64,000 nucleotides of DNA from Rhodobacter sp. NTK016B (GCF_017303295.1 NZ_JAFKOK010000001.1:372001-436000); one strand, 5' to 3'; numbered from the stretch's first letter, positions 1 through 8,060 are shown. Numbers and translations: made by a program. Notes: generated by a model from the sequence alone, not told the origin.

Positions 1-170
1 CGTCGGCCTCGGCGCTGGTCGCCTCGCTCGCCGCCGCGCCCTATCTGTGGTTTGTCGGCCCGCGCAGCATGATCGTGCTGGCGCTGGCACTGGCCGCGCT
101 GGTCTGGATCCGGCATGCGGGGAATATCGGGCGTATCCTGAACGGCACAGAGCCCCGCGTCGGGCGCTGA
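1..170 (+). CDS. plsY: Glycerol-3-phosphate acyltransferase PlsY, C-terminal part
   Basis: Only the last 55 codons are inside the window, read from base 3 to a TGA at 168-170. The fragment has a hydrophobic membrane segment followed by IRHAGNIGRILNGTEPRVGR, which matches the conserved cytoplasmic end of PlsY (R-x2-NI-x-R-[IL]-x2-G-x-E). PlsY is an integral membrane enzyme that transfers the acyl group from acyl-phosphate to glycerol-3-phosphate, the first step of phospholipid synthesis. The rest of the gene lies upstream of the window. The assignment rests on this short tail, so it is likely but not certain. Confidence 0.75.
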   Translation, partial: SASALVASLAAAPYLWFVGPRSMIVLALALAALVWIRHAGNIGRILNGTEPRVGR

Positions 171-186
171 GCCCAGAGGTGCGGAA

Positions 187-253
187 GGGGGCTGTCTGCC
201 CCCTCTTGGCCTGCGGCCAATTCACCCCCGAGGATATTTTCGGATTAAAGATG
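187..253 (+). repeat. Intergenic repeat element, copy A (hairpin + GAGGATATTT core)
   Basis: A hairpin GGGGGC-TGTCT-GCCCCC (187-203) is followed by a conserved core at 225-253, CCCCCGAGGATATTT-N4-ATTAAAGATG. It lies between the convergent ends of plsY and the helicase gene. The same arrangement recurs at 2844-2910, 2934-2988 (reverse), 10571-10638 (reverse), 17703-17793 and 29354-29452. The hairpin may terminate plsY transcription; the role of the core is unknown. Confidence 0.8.
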
Positions 254-377
254 ACGGGCGCTGCACCGGCATGACGCCACAAATGCCTGACATTCAGGCC
301 AGTGACATCAAAATCGGATAAGTGACATCAAACCAAGCGGCCCGCGCGAAAAGCAGCGGGCCGGGGTTGGAAAAGTG

Positions 378-1769
378 TCATTCGCCGCCACGCCGCACGG
401 GTTTCTTGCGGAACCGGCGCGGTTTCTGGCCGCGCTCGTCTGCAAGCGCCTCGGCCAGCGCGGGATGAGGACGCGCCTTGCGGGGACGGGCGGGTTTCGC
501 CGCATCGCCGGGCGCTTTCGCGGCGCCGGGTTTGGACTTGGCGGCCCCCCCCTGTTTCGGCTTCTGGCCCTGCGGTCGGCCGCCCCGTCCCTGCCCGGCC
601 GCAGCACGGGCCTTGGTGCGGGCCTCTTCAGCCATGCGCTCGGGCCAAGGGTCGCCGCCGATCACCTCGATCGGCTGCTTGGTCAGCTTCTCGATCGCGC
701 GCAGATCGGCCATCTCGGCCGGCGCGCAGAAGGCCACCGCGCGTCCCTCGCGCCCAGCGCGCGCGGTGCGGCCGATGCGGTGGACGTAGTTCTCAGGCAC
801 GTTGGGCAGGTCGAAATTGTAGACATGCATGACCTGCGGGATATCGAGGCCGCGCGCCGCAACATCGGTTGCCACCAGCACCTTGGTTTCGCCCGCGCGG
901 AAGGCCGCGAGCGTGCGCTCGCGCTGGCCCTGGCTTTTGTTGCCGTGAATCGCGCCGACCGAGAACCCCCATTTGTCGAGGAGCCGCGACAGCTTTTCAG
1001 AGCCATGCTTGGTGCGCCCGAACACGAGCGCCAGCTCATCGGGATGCTTGGCCAGATATTCCTGCAAAAGCGCCGCCTTGTCGCCCTGCGCCACATAATG
1101 CACCGCCTGTTCGACGCGGTCGGCGGTCTTGCCTGGCGGCGAGACCTGAACGCGGACGGGCCGGTCGAGATAGGTATCGGCGATTTCCGACATGTCCTTG
1201 GGCATCGTCGCCGAGAACAGCATCGTCTGGCGCTCTTTGGGCAGGTGCCGGGCGATCTGCCGCAGCGCGTGGATGAAGCCAAGGTCCAGCATCTGGTCGG
1301 CTTCGTCGAGCACCAGCATCTGCACCTTACCCAGCGATACCGCCTTGCGCTCGAGCAGGTCGATCAGCCGCCCCGGCGTCGCCACCAGCACGTCGCAGCC
1401 CCGCACCAGCCGGTCGGTCTGCCGGTTGATCGAGGCGCCACCGACGACGGTGACGATCGATGTGGGCAGTCCTTGCGCCAGTTCGGTCAGCGAGGCGGCA
1501 ATCTGCTGCACCAGCTCGCGCGTGGGTGCCAGGATCAGCGTGCGCGCGGATTTCGGCGCGGGTTTGCCCTGCCCCTGCAGCCGGTGCAGGATCGGCAGGC
1601 CGAAAGCCAGCGTCTTGCCGGTCCCGGTCTGGGCCAGGCCCATCAGATCGCGCCCTTCCAGAAGCGGTGGAATCGCCCGTGCCTGAATTGGCGTGGGTTC
1701 GGTCTTGCCGGTCCGCTCAAGCGCCGACAGCAGCGTCGGGGCGAGGTCCAGCATCGAGAAATCGGTCAT
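378..1769 (-). CDS. DEAD-box ATP-dependent RNA helicase (RhlE-type)
   Basis: A 463-residue SF2 RNA helicase. All core motifs are visible: Q motif around residues 24-30 (TPIQ), Walker A AQTGTGKT at 46-53, PTREL at 82-86, TPGR at 131-134, DEAD at 155-158, SAT at 186-188, and in the second RecA domain ARGLDIP and HRIGRTARAGR. From about residue 380 the tail is rich in Lys, Arg, Gly and Pro, typical of RhlE-like proteins and likely used for RNA binding. It unwinds short RNA duplexes in ribosome assembly or RNA decay. The start has a good ribosome binding site (GAAAGGA). The gene is divergent from a cold-shock protein gene, which suggests a shared role in RNA handling in the cold. Which RhlE paralogue it is cannot be told. 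Confidence 0.93.
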   Translation of the reverse strand: MTDFSMLDLAPTLLSALERTGKTEPTPIQARAIPPLLEGRDLMGLAQTGTGKTLAFGLPILHRLQGQGKPAPKSARTLILAPTRELVQQIAASLTELAQGLPTSIVTVVGGASINRQTDRLVRGCDVLVATPGRLIDLLERKAVSLGKVQMLVLDEADQMLDLGFIHALRQIARHLPKERQTMLFSATMPKDMSEIADTYLDRPVRVQVSPPGKTADRVEQAVHYVAQGDKAALLQEYLAKHPDELALVFGRTKHGSEKLSRLLDKWGFSVGAIHGNKSQGQRERTLAAFRAGETKVLVATDVAARGLDIPQVMHVYNFDLPNVPENYVHRIGRTARAGREGRAVAFCAPAEMADLRAIEKLTKQPIEVIGGDPWPERMAEEARTKARAAAGQGRGGRPQGQKPKQGGAAKSKPGAAKAPGDAAKPARPRKARPHPALAEALADERGQKPRRFRKKPVRRGGE

Positions 1770-2106
1770 TCAAGTCCTTTCGGAGCCGGCATTCAGACCG
1801 GCGAAAACGCGGAAAAGATCCGGGAGGGCGCGCAGCACGACCGCAACGGGGTCACGCGCAGCCTACACGCCTGCCAGATGGTCCCGCAGTGGCGCGAAGT
1901 CAAGCATTCCGTGCTTCAGCCCCGCCCGGATGGGCGTGAAACGGCAACAGAACCCTTGATTTGCTGACGATTCGTGTCATCCTCGGGGTGTGACAACAGA
2001 CTTCCTGCGTCCGCCCGCCTGCTCAGGCAGCCCGCACGATCCGAAGGCCTGGCTGCACGGCCCGATGACAATCCTGTCGCGGGAAACTGAGAGGATGGAT
2101 ACAGAT
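1770..2106. other. Noncoding divergent region between helicase and cold-shock gene
   Basis: These 337 bases separate the helicase start from the cold-shock gene start. They must hold both promoters and probably a long 5' leader for the cold-shock mRNA, as is common in that family. I see no convincing -35/-10 pair and no conserved ORF here. Confidence 0.5.
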
Positions 2107-2313
2107 ATGGCCACTGGCACTGTCAAATGGTTCAACACGACGAAAGGGTACGGCTTCATTGCACCCGACGGGGGCGGCAAGGACGTCTTCGTCCACATCT
2201 CGGCCGTCGAACGCGCCGGGCTGACCGGCCTTCAGGACAACCAGAAGATCAGCTTCGAATTGCAATCGGGCCGCGACGGGCGCTCGTCGGCATCGGATCT
2301 CAAGCTGCTCTGA
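2107..2313 (+). CDS. Cold-shock domain protein (CspA family)
   Basis: A 68-residue single cold-shock domain, the usual length of the family. The protein opens [18 protein letters not shown] and carries both nucleic-acid binding motifs, RNP1 (KGYGFIAP) and RNP2 (DVFVHISAV). It binds single-stranded RNA and DNA and acts as an RNA chaperone in the cytoplasm. The ATG at 2107 is chosen because it gives the standard family N-terminus; an in-frame ATG at 2095 would add four residues. An intrinsic terminator follows at 2398-2430, so the gene is probably monocistronic. Confidence 0.95.
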   Translation: MATGTVKWFNTTKGYGFIAPDGGGKDVFVHISAVERAGLTGLQDNQKISFELQSGRDGRSSASDLKLL

Positions 2314-2397
2314 TCTGGAACCGATCCGGTACGACCGGCCCTTGCCGGGCCGCCTCGGGATAGACCCGACGCCAGCCCGCAGACGCCACCTGCCCCG

Positions 2398-2430
2398 ACC
2401 CGCCGCCCTTCGCGGCGGGTTTATGTTTTC
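2398..2430 (+). terminator. Intrinsic terminator of the cold-shock gene
   Basis: Perfect 9-bp stem ACCCGCCGC (2398-2406) / GCGGCGGGT (2412-2420) with loop CCTTC, followed by TTATGTTTTC. It lies 85 bases past the stop codon of the cold-shock gene. Confidence 0.85.
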
Positions 2431-2472
2431 CAGCGCTCACAGGACGGCGCCCCGGCCCTGAAGCGCGCGGGC

Positions 2473-2796
2473 TCACACCGTTCCGAGCGCCGTGCGCACG
2501 GCGGGCGTCCAACCCAGATACCATGTGCCCTCGGCGCGGATCACCGGGCGCTTCATCAGCGCCGGGTTTTCGGCCAGAAGCTGCGCCGGCGGCAGCGCCC
2601 GCGCCGCGTCGTCAAGCCCGCGCCATGTGGTCGATGCGCGGTTTACCAGCTTGTCACCGAACTCGCCCAGCAAGAGCGCGATCTCGGCATCGGTCAGCGG
2701 CGTCTCGCGGATGTCGCGGAATTCGGCCTCGGGCAGCGCCTTGCGCGCCTTGCGGCAGGTATCGCAGGTCTTCAGGCCCCAGATGGCGATGGTCAT
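2473..2796 (-). CDS. ArsC/Spx-family thioredoxin-fold protein (YffB-like)
   Basis: A 107-residue protein of the ArsC/Spx superfamily. It starts MTIAIWGLKTCDTCRKARKA with a CxxC pair at C11 and C14, and contains the conserved FGDKLVNRAS-TTWR and LMKRPVI blocks of the YffB/Spx-like branch. Such proteins have a thioredoxin fold and act as glutathione- or thioredoxin-dependent reductases. True arsenate reduction is not shown, and there are no other ars genes nearby. The ATG at 2796 is preceded by GGAAAGGA; longer upstream reading frame lacks family similarity. It lies 224 bases downstream of cueR on the same strand, separated from it by a pair of inverted repeats. Confidence 0.85.
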   Translation of the reverse strand: MTIAIWGLKTCDTCRKARKALPEAEFRDIRETPLTDAEIALLLGEFGDKLVNRASTTWRGLDDAARALPPAQLLAENPALMKRPVIRAEGTWYLGWTPAVRTALGTV

Positions 2797-2843
2797 GGCG
2801 GCGTCCTTTCCGGTGGTGTCGCGCGAGAGGTAGCCGAAACAAC

Positions 2844-2910
2844 GGGGGCTGTCTGCCCCCTCTTGGCCTGCGGCCAATTCACCCCCGAGGATATTTGACG
2901 ATCAAAGATG
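2844..2910 (+). repeat. Intergenic repeat element, copy B
   Basis: Hairpin GGGGGC-TGTCT-GCCCCC at 2844-2860 and core CCCCCGAGGATATTT-N4-ATCAAAGATG at 2882-2910. The bases between (TCTTGGCCTGCGGCCAATTCA) are the same as in copy A. It faces copy C, and unlike the other copies it does not follow a gene on its own strand. Confidence 0.8.
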
Positions 2911-2933
2911 CAGGATTAACAAGACCTTTCGCA

Positions 2934-2988
2934 CATCTTTGATCCATAAATATCCTCGGGGGGATCCAAGGGGGGCAGACAGCCCCCC
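2934..2988 (-). repeat. Intergenic repeat element, copy C (inverted relative to B)
   Basis: On the minus strand a hairpin GGGGGGC-TGTCT-GCCCCCC (2988-2970) precedes the core (2962-2934). It lies 33 bases beyond the cueR stop codon, so the hairpin could terminate the copA-cueR transcript. With copy B it makes a large imperfect inverted repeat, 2844-2988. Confidence 0.8.
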
Positions 2989-3020
2989 TGGCCCCGGCCT
3001 GCCAAACCCGGGCCGTCGGA

Positions 3021-3461
3021 TCAATTGCGCCTGCGCGGCGCATGGCGGCAGAGCGGACCGGCGGCGAGATCATCGAGGATCGGGCAATCCGGGCGGCCGT
3101 CGCCCGCGCAGCTTTCGACCAGCCCGGCGACGGTGGCGCGCATTTCCTGCAATTCGGCGATGCGGGCGTCGATCCGGTCGAGATGTTCCGCCGCCAGCCG
3201 TTTCACATCTTCCGACGCGCGCGAGGCGTCGTCGTAGAGGCTAACAAGCGCGCGGCAATCCTCGATCGAGAAGCCCAGCCCGCGCGCGCGGTTGAGAAAG
3301 GCGAGACGGTGGATCTCGGCTTCGGAAAAGCTGCGATAGCCGTTGGAATCGCGTTGCGGGGCGATCAGGCCGATATCTTCGTAATACCGGATGGTCTTGG
3401 CGGGCAGGCCCGATGCCGTTGCCGCCTGCCCGATATTCAGACCGTTCGTCGTGCTACTCAT
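3021..3461 (-). CDS. cueR: Copper-responsive MerR-family regulator CueR/HmrR
   Basis: A 146-residue MerR-family activator. The N-terminal winged helix-turn-helix (residues 8-70, IRYYEDIGLI) is followed by a dimerisation helix and a metal-binding loop with C118 and C126. This C-x7-C spacing, followed by PIL, equals the Cu(I) site of E. coli CueR (C112, C120). It would bind Cu(I), Ag(I) or Au(I) in the cytoplasm and distort the target promoter to switch it on. The start codon overlaps the copA stop codon (TGATG), so the two are translationally coupled in one operon driven by the CueR-type promoter at 5965-5995; cueR is therefore probably autoregulated through the copA promoter. Confidence 0.93.
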   Translation of the reverse strand: MSSTTNGLNIGQAATASGLPAKTIRYYEDIGLIAPQRDSNGYRSFSEAEIHRLAFLNRARGLGFSIEDCRALVSLYDDASRASEDVKRLAAEHLDRIDARIAELQEMRATVAGLVESCAGDGRPDCPILDDLAAGPLCRHAPRRRN

Positions 3462-5938
3462 CAGACAGCTGCCTCCAGCCTTGGGCGCAGAGCCTTGAGG
3501 CGCAGCGCGTTGGTGAGAACAAAGAGCGAGGACAGCGCCATAGCGCCCGCGCCCAGCATCGGCGACAGGGTCAGGCCGAAAGCCGGGTACAGTGCCCCCG
3601 CCGCAACCGGAATGAGCGCGGAGTTATAGGCGAAGGCCCAGAACAGGTTCTGGCGGATATTGCGCATCACCGCGCGCGACAGGTGCAGCGCGTTCACCAC
3701 GCCGCGCAGGTCGCCCGACATCAGCACCACTTCCGCGGCTTCGACGGCGACATCGGTGCCGGTGCCGATGGCAAGCCCGACATCTGCTGCCGCGAGCGCC
3801 GGGGCGTCGTTGATCCCGTCGCCCACGAACGCCACTTTCGCGCCGCCCTGCCGCAGGGCATCCAGCGCCGCGACCTTGCCGTCGGGCAGGATTTCGGCCT
3901 CGACCCGGTCGATACCCAGAGCGCCCGCGATAGCCTTCGCGGTGGGCCCCGCATCGCCGGTGATCATCGCCGTGCCGATCCCCATCGCGTGCAGCGCATC
4001 GATGGCCGGTCTGGTCGTGGGTTTGACCCTGTCGGCAACCAGAAACAGCGCGAGCAGCCGACCGTCGGCGGCAAGAAACAGCGGCGTCTGCCCCTGGCCC
4101 GCCTGCGTTTCTGCGAGCGCAGCCAGATCGCCGGTGGCGATCCCCTCGCGTGCCATCAACCGGGCGGCGCCCAGCAACACCGCGCGATCGCCTGCCTGAG
4201 CCTGCAGCCCGAAACCCGGGATCGCCGCGACGCCGTTGGCGGGTGTCACGCTCAGGCCGCGCGCCTCGGCGGCGCGCAGGATGGCGCCCGCGATCGGGTG
4301 TTCCGAACCGCTCTCGGCCGCGGCGGCGAGCGCCAGCGCGTCGGCCTCATCCACCCCCGGCGCGGTGTGGATGGCGACGAGGTCGGGGCGCCCCTCGGTC
4401 AGGGTGCCGGTTTTGTCGAAGGCCACGACATCGACATCGTGCAGCGCCTGCAACGCGTCGCCGCGCCGGAACAGCACGCCCAGTTCGGCGCCGCGCCCGG
4501 TGCCCACCATGATCGAGGTGGGCGTCGCCAGCCCCATCGCGCAGGGACAGGCGATGATCAGCACGGCCACGGCGGCGACTACGGCCTCGCCCAGCCCCGG
4601 GCCCCAGATCATCCACGCAGCGAAAGTCAGCGCCGCGATGCCCATAACCACCGGCACGAAAACCCGCGTCACCCGGTCGACGGCGGCCTGGATCGGGAGC
4701 TTTGCGCCCTGTGCCTCTTCGACCATGCGGATGATCCGCGCAAGCATCGTGTCGCCACCCACCCGCTCGGCGCGGTAGGTCAGCGCCGCCTGCCCGTTGA
4801 CCGTGCCCGCCGTCAGCGGCGCACCATCCGATTTCTCGACCGGTACGGGCTCGCCCGTGAGCATGCTTTCATCGAGCCACGAATGCCCCGAGATGACGGT
4901 GCCGTCGACCGCCACCCGCTCACCGGGGCGCAGATGCAGCAGGTCGCCGGGCCGGATCTCTGCAATCGGCCGGTCCACGGTCACGCCGTCGCGTTCGACC
5001 CGCGCGGTGCGGGGCTGCAGGCCCACAAGCTTGGCGATGGCCGCGCCGGTCCGGCCCTTGGCGCGCGCTTCCAGATAGCGGCCCAGCAGGATCAGCGTGA
5101 CGATGACGGCGGCGGCCTCGAAATAGACCGCGCGCGAGGCTTCGGGCAACAGCGACGGTGCGAAGGTGGCGATGGTCGAATAGCCCCAAGCCGCGCTCGC
5201 GCCCATCACCACCAACGAATTCATGTCGGGCGCGCCGTGCAGCAGCGCCGGAACGCCCGCGCGGAAGAAGCGCCAGCCCGGCCCGAACAGCACCAGAGTG
5301 GTCAGCACGAACTGGCCCAGCCACAGCGCTTGCTGCCCCACAAGCCCGTGCAGCCAGTGGTGGAAGGGCGGATAGAGATGCCCGCCCATCTCGGCCACGA
5401 AGACCGGCAGTGTCAGCAGCGCCGCAAGCAGCACGGCGCGGGCCAGCTGGTGTATCGCTTCTTCTTTATGCGCCGCCAGATCCTCGCGGCTGGTTTCGGT
5501 GGCGATGCGGGCCTCGTACCCGGCCGCGCGCACCGCCTCGACCATGCGCTCGGGCAGGCCCGCCAGCGCGTAATGGCGCACCATCGCGGTTTCATCGGCA
5601 AGGTTGACGCTGGCCTGCGTGACCCCCGGCAGCGCCTGAAGGACACGCTCGACCCGGCCCACGCAGCTGGCGCAGGTCATGCCCGTGATGGCCAGCCGTG
5701 TGACATCCTCGGCGGCGGTGAAGCCCAAAGCGGTGAGTCGTTCAGCCAGCTTGGCGGGTTCGGCGGCGCCATCCACCGCGACCATGCCGGTCATCAGGTT
5801 GGCGCGCACGCCGCTCACGCCCTCTTCGCGCGCGAGCATGCGCTCGACGCGGCCGGTACAGGCGGCGCAGGTCATGCCCTCGACGCGCAGCGTCTGGGTC
5901 TGAAGCGGGTTTGGGGCGGTTAACTGGGTCGGGCTCAT
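3461..5938 (-). CDS. copA: Cu(I)-exporting P1B-type ATPase CopA
   Basis: An 825-residue inner-membrane pump that exports Cu(I) from the cytoplasm using ATP. It has two N-terminal heavy-metal-associated domains with GMTCAAC (C24, C27) and GMTCASC (C89, C92). The transmembrane metal site is CPC at 464-466. The phosphorylation site is DKTGT at 508-512, and the hinge GDGIND lies near residue 700. The A-domain TGE loop is at 361-363. This is the full domain set of CopA. The ATG at 5938 is chosen because GGAGG lies 5 bases upstream; a TTG 12 bases earlier overlaps that site. cueR follows with a one-base overlap. The upstream promoter has the 19-bp spacer and dyad of CueR-regulated genes. Confidence 0.96.
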   Translation of the reverse strand: MSPTQLTAPNPLQTQTLRVEGMTCAACTGRVERMLAREEGVSGVRANLMTGMVAVDGAAEPAKLAERLTALGFTAAEDVTRLAITGMTCASCVGRVERVLQALPGVTQASVNLADETAMVRHYALAGLPERMVEAVRAAGYEARIATETSREDLAAHKEEAIHQLARAVLLAALLTLPVFVAEMGGHLYPPFHHWLHGLVGQQALWLGQFVLTTLVLFGPGWRFFRAGVPALLHGAPDMNSLVVMGASAAWGYSTIATFAPSLLPEASRAVYFEAAAVIVTLILLGRYLEARAKGRTGAAIAKLVGLQPRTARVERDGVTVDRPIAEIRPGDLLHLRPGERVAVDGTVISGHSWLDESMLTGEPVPVEKSDGAPLTAGTVNGQAALTYRAERVGGDTMLARIIRMVEEAQGAKLPIQAAVDRVTRVFVPVVMGIAALTFAAWMIWGPGLGEAVVAAVAVLIIACPCAMGLATPTSIMVGTGRGAELGVLFRRGDALQALHDVDVVAFDKTGTLTEGRPDLVAIHTAPGVDEADALALAAAAESGSEHPIAGAILRAAEARGLSVTPANGVAAIPGFGLQAQAGDRAVLLGAARLMAREGIATGDLAALAETQAGQGQTPLFLAADGRLLALFLVADRVKPTTRPAIDALHAMGIGTAMITGDAGPTAKAIAGALGIDRVEAEILPDGKVAALDALRQGGAKVAFVGDGINDAPALAAADVGLAIGTGTDVAVEAAEVVLMSGDLRGVVNALHLSRAVMRNIRQNLFWAFAYNSALIPVAAGALYPAFGLTLSPMLGAGAMALSSLFVLTNALRLKALRPRLEAAV

Positions 5939-5964
5939 CGGGACCTCCAATCTCGGTCCTTAGG

Positions 5965-5995
5965 CATATGATGCTTCCAGCTAGTGGAAGGTCAA
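5965..5995 (-). promoter_or_regulatory. CueR-type promoter/operator of copA
   Basis: Read on the minus strand: -35 TTGACC (5995-5990), a 19-bp spacer, then a weak -10 CATATG (5970-5965). The spacer holds the dyad CTTCCACTAGCTGGAAG, nearly identical in layout to the E. coli copA operator. The over-long 19-bp spacer is the hallmark of MerR-family promoters. The distance to the copA ATG is 27 bases. Confidence 0.85.
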
Positions 5996-6025
5996 GGGCC
6001 AGTCCGACAGAAGAAGCCCGAAAAG

Positions 6026-6541
6026 TCAGATCGCCGCATGCGCCTGCGCACGTGCCCAGTCGAGCAGCGCCTCGGGCCGGGGCGGAAGGGCGTCGGCCAT
6101 GCCCTGCGCGAAGGCCTCAAAACCCGGCATGTTCAGGGGCTTGACACCCAATAACACTGGGATACCGCGCGCCAGCGCGTCACCGATCAGGGCGCGAAAT
6201 CCGCGCCCCTCGATCTCGGCCTTGCCGAATTTGTTGAGGATCAGCAGACGCGGCGTTTGCGCCAGAGTCTGCTCGACAAGCGCCACGGCGGTTTCCAGCC
6301 CCTCGGGGTCCAGCCGGCAGCCCGAGGATTCGGCTCCCAGATTCTGGCTGATACGGATCACCTCGGGGCGGCCCAGCACGCGCAGGTCCATGTCGCAATC
6401 TTTGCGCCCCGGGCGGTCGGTATTCAGCTGCACCACGCCCGCCAGCGCCCAGCCCTCGGCCCCCAGCGTGTCGGCGGTCTGGGCCAGCAGGCGGTCGGTC
6501 TGACCGCGCTCGGTTCCGGAAACATAAGCGAGCGATGACAT
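6026..6541 (-). CDS. DUF2478 family protein, probable nucleotide-binding, molybdenum-linked
   Basis: A 171-residue protein that I place in DUF2478 from its opening LAYVSGTERGQTDRLLAQ, the middle CDMDLRVLG and RISQNLG blocks, and the NKFGKAEIEGRGFR motif. The family has a P-loop-like fold and usually sits beside molybdate uptake or molybdenum-cofactor genes. Its function is not established. Here it is divergent from mobA with 64 bases between the two start codons, which supports a link with molybdenum cofactor. No membrane segment or signal peptide is visible. Confidence 0.75.
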   Translation of the reverse strand: MSSLAYVSGTERGQTDRLLAQTADTLGAEGWALAGVVQLNTDRPGRKDCDMDLRVLGRPEVIRISQNLGAESSGCRLDPEGLETAVALVEQTLAQTPRLLILNKFGKAEIEGRGFRALIGDALARGIPVLLGVKPLNMPGFEAFAQGMADALPPRPEALLDWARAQAHAAI

Positions 6542-6605
6542 AGGCGCCTCTTGTTAAGGGACGATACCCTGATAGCCTGCACGCGTCACAGGGGAAAGGG
6601 AGAGG

Positions 6606-7172
6606 ATGGTCGCAGCGGTAATCCTTGCAGGCGGACAGGCCAACCGTATGGGCGGCGGCGACAAACCGCTTCTGATGCTCAGCGGGCAGAGCCTGCTGGC
6701 ACGCGTCATCGCCCGCATCGCGCCGCAGGTCGCGGCGCTGGCGCTCAACGCCAATGGCGACCCGGCGCGGTTTGCGGAATTCCGCCTGCCGGTCCTTCCC
6801 GACAGCCTGCCCGATCAGCCCGGCCCGTTGGCGGGGATCCTTGCCGGCCTCGACTGGGCGGCGGCGCAGGGCCATACGCAGCTTCTGAGCGTGCCGGGCG
6901 ATACGCCCTTCCTGCCCGATGACCTCGTCACAAGGCTAAGCGCAGCCCCCGCCGCCATCGCGGCCAGCGGCGGCCGGGCGCATCCGGTGGTCGGCCTCTG
7001 GCCCACGGAGGCGCGCCACGCCCTGCGCGCGCAGCTTGCGCAGGACGAACGCCGGGCGATGCGCTTCGCGGCTTCGCAGAACGCGGTCGAGATCGCCTTC
7101 GACGCCACGCCCGATCCGTTCTTCAACGTCAACACCCCGGCGGATCTGCGTCAGGCCGAGATATGGACGTGA
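6606..7172 (+). CDS. mobA: Molybdenum cofactor guanylyltransferase MobA
   Basis: A 188-residue enzyme that joins GMP from GTP to molybdopterin-Mo to give the MGD cofactor used by DMSO-reductase-family enzymes. The N-terminal nucleotide-binding signature LAGGQANRMGGGDKPLL is at residues 7-23, the DQPGPLAGI block near 71-79, SVPGDTPFLP near 98-107, and the C-terminal FFNVNTPADL motif near residue 176. Length fits the family. The start follows GGGAGAGG. It probably forms an operon with the next gene, 24 bases downstream. Confidence 0.93.
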   Translation: MVAAVILAGGQANRMGGGDKPLLMLSGQSLLARVIARIAPQVAALALNANGDPARFAEFRLPVLPDSLPDQPGPLAGILAGLDWAAAQGHTQLLSVPGDTPFLPDDLVTRLSAAPAAIAASGGRAHPVVGLWPTEARHALRAQLAQDERRAMRFAASQNAVEIAFDATPDPFFNVNTPADLRQAEIWT

Positions 7173-7176
7173 CACC

Positions 7177-7204
7177 CGCGCCATGAAACCCGCGCCATGA
7201 AACC
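7177..7204 (+). repeat. 14-bp tandem duplication over a start codon
   Basis: CGCGCCATGAAACC occurs twice with no gap, at 7177-7190 and 7191-7204. The second copy contains the start codon of the next gene (7197). The first copy supplies an extra ATG (7183) whose frame ends after five codons at a TGA overlapping the real ATG (ATGA). Confidence 0.95.
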
Positions 7205-8060
7205 TGACCGCATCGCGATTCTGGACTGGTCCGCCGCGAACAGGCCCCGGACGGGCAAGGATTCGATCTGGCTGGGGCACGAGGATGGCCGCGCGCAGAA
7301 CCTGCCCACCCGGCAGGCCGCGTTCGAGGCCTGCGCCGCGCTGATCGACGACACGCTGGCACAGGGCAAGACGCTGCTGATCGGCGCCGATTTCCCCTTT
7401 GCCTATCCGGTGGGGTTCGCCCGCGCGCTGACCGGGCGCGACGATCCTCTGGCGATCTGGGACTGGCTGGTGCGCCACCTGCAGGACGGGCCCGACAACC
7501 GCTCGAACCGCTTCGCGCTGGGGGATGCGATCAATGCGCGGCTTCCCGGCACTGGCCCGTTCTGGTTCAACGCCACGCGCGAGCCTCTCGCCCATCTGCC
7601 GCGCAAGGGCCGCGCCCGTGACGGCCATGGCTTTGCCGAACACCGGCTCTGCGACGGGCAAGCCAAGGGGGCGCAGTCGCCCTGGAAACTCGGCGGCGCG
7701 GGATCGGTCGGCTCGCAGGCGCTGACCGGCATTCCCATGCTCGAACGGTTGCGCGTGGCTTTTCCCGACCGCATCGCCGTCTGGCCGTTCGAGCCGCTCA
7801 CCAAGCCCGTGATTCTGGCCGAGGTTTTTCCCTCGCTGCTGGCCGCCGAGGTGGCCGAGCGCATGGCGCCGGGCCGGGTCAAGGATCAGGTGCAGGTCAC
7901 GGCTCTGGCCCGCGCCCTTTCAGCGCTGCCCTCGCTGTCGCCCTTGTTGGAAACCCCCGACGAGGCGCGCATTGCCGAAGAGGGCTGGATCCTCGGCCTC
8001 GGCCACGAACCTGCCCTGCGCGAGGCACTCAGGCGGGTCTGGCCTCGCCCCGGCGGATGA
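7197..8060 (+). CDS. Protein of unknown function following mobA, possible RNase H-like fold
   Basis: A 287-residue soluble protein. The start MKPDRIAILDWSAAN and the later IGADFPFAYPVG and EVFPSLL blocks, with a short beta strand ending in Asp, resemble RNase H-like (DUF429-type) proteins, but I cannot place it firmly. It contains the ordered blocks RSNRFALGDAINARL and GSVGSQALTGIP. Similar proteins next to mobA in this bacterial family are sometimes labelled molybdopterin-guanine dinucleotide synthesis proteins; it has no P-loop of a MobB, so that label is not supported by sequence. Its context suggests a role near molybdenum-cofactor metabolism. The 3' end overlaps the convergent tusA-like gene by 32 bases. 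Confidence 0.7.
   Translation: MKPDRIAILDWSAANRPRTGKDSIWLGHEDGRAQNLPTRQAAFEACAALIDDTLAQGKTLLIGADFPFAYPVGFARALTGRDDPLAIWDWLVRHLQDGPDNRSNRFALGDAINARLPGTGPFWFNATREPLAHLPRKGRARDGHGFAEHRLCDGQAKGAQSPWKLGGAGSVGSQALTGIPMLERLRVAFPDRIAVWPFEPLTKPVILAEVFPSLLAAEVAERMAPGRVKDQVQVTALARALSALPSLSPLLETPDEARIAEEGWILGLGHEPALREALRRVWPRPGG

Noticed and set aside
2473-2796. Arsenate reductase as part of an arsenic operon
   Set aside because: No arsB, acr3 or arsenic-type arsR is nearby, and the protein looks like the YffB/Spx branch.
3413-5923. An 836-codon open frame opposite copA
   Set aside because: Antisense shadow of copA with low-complexity Gln/His/Arg composition.
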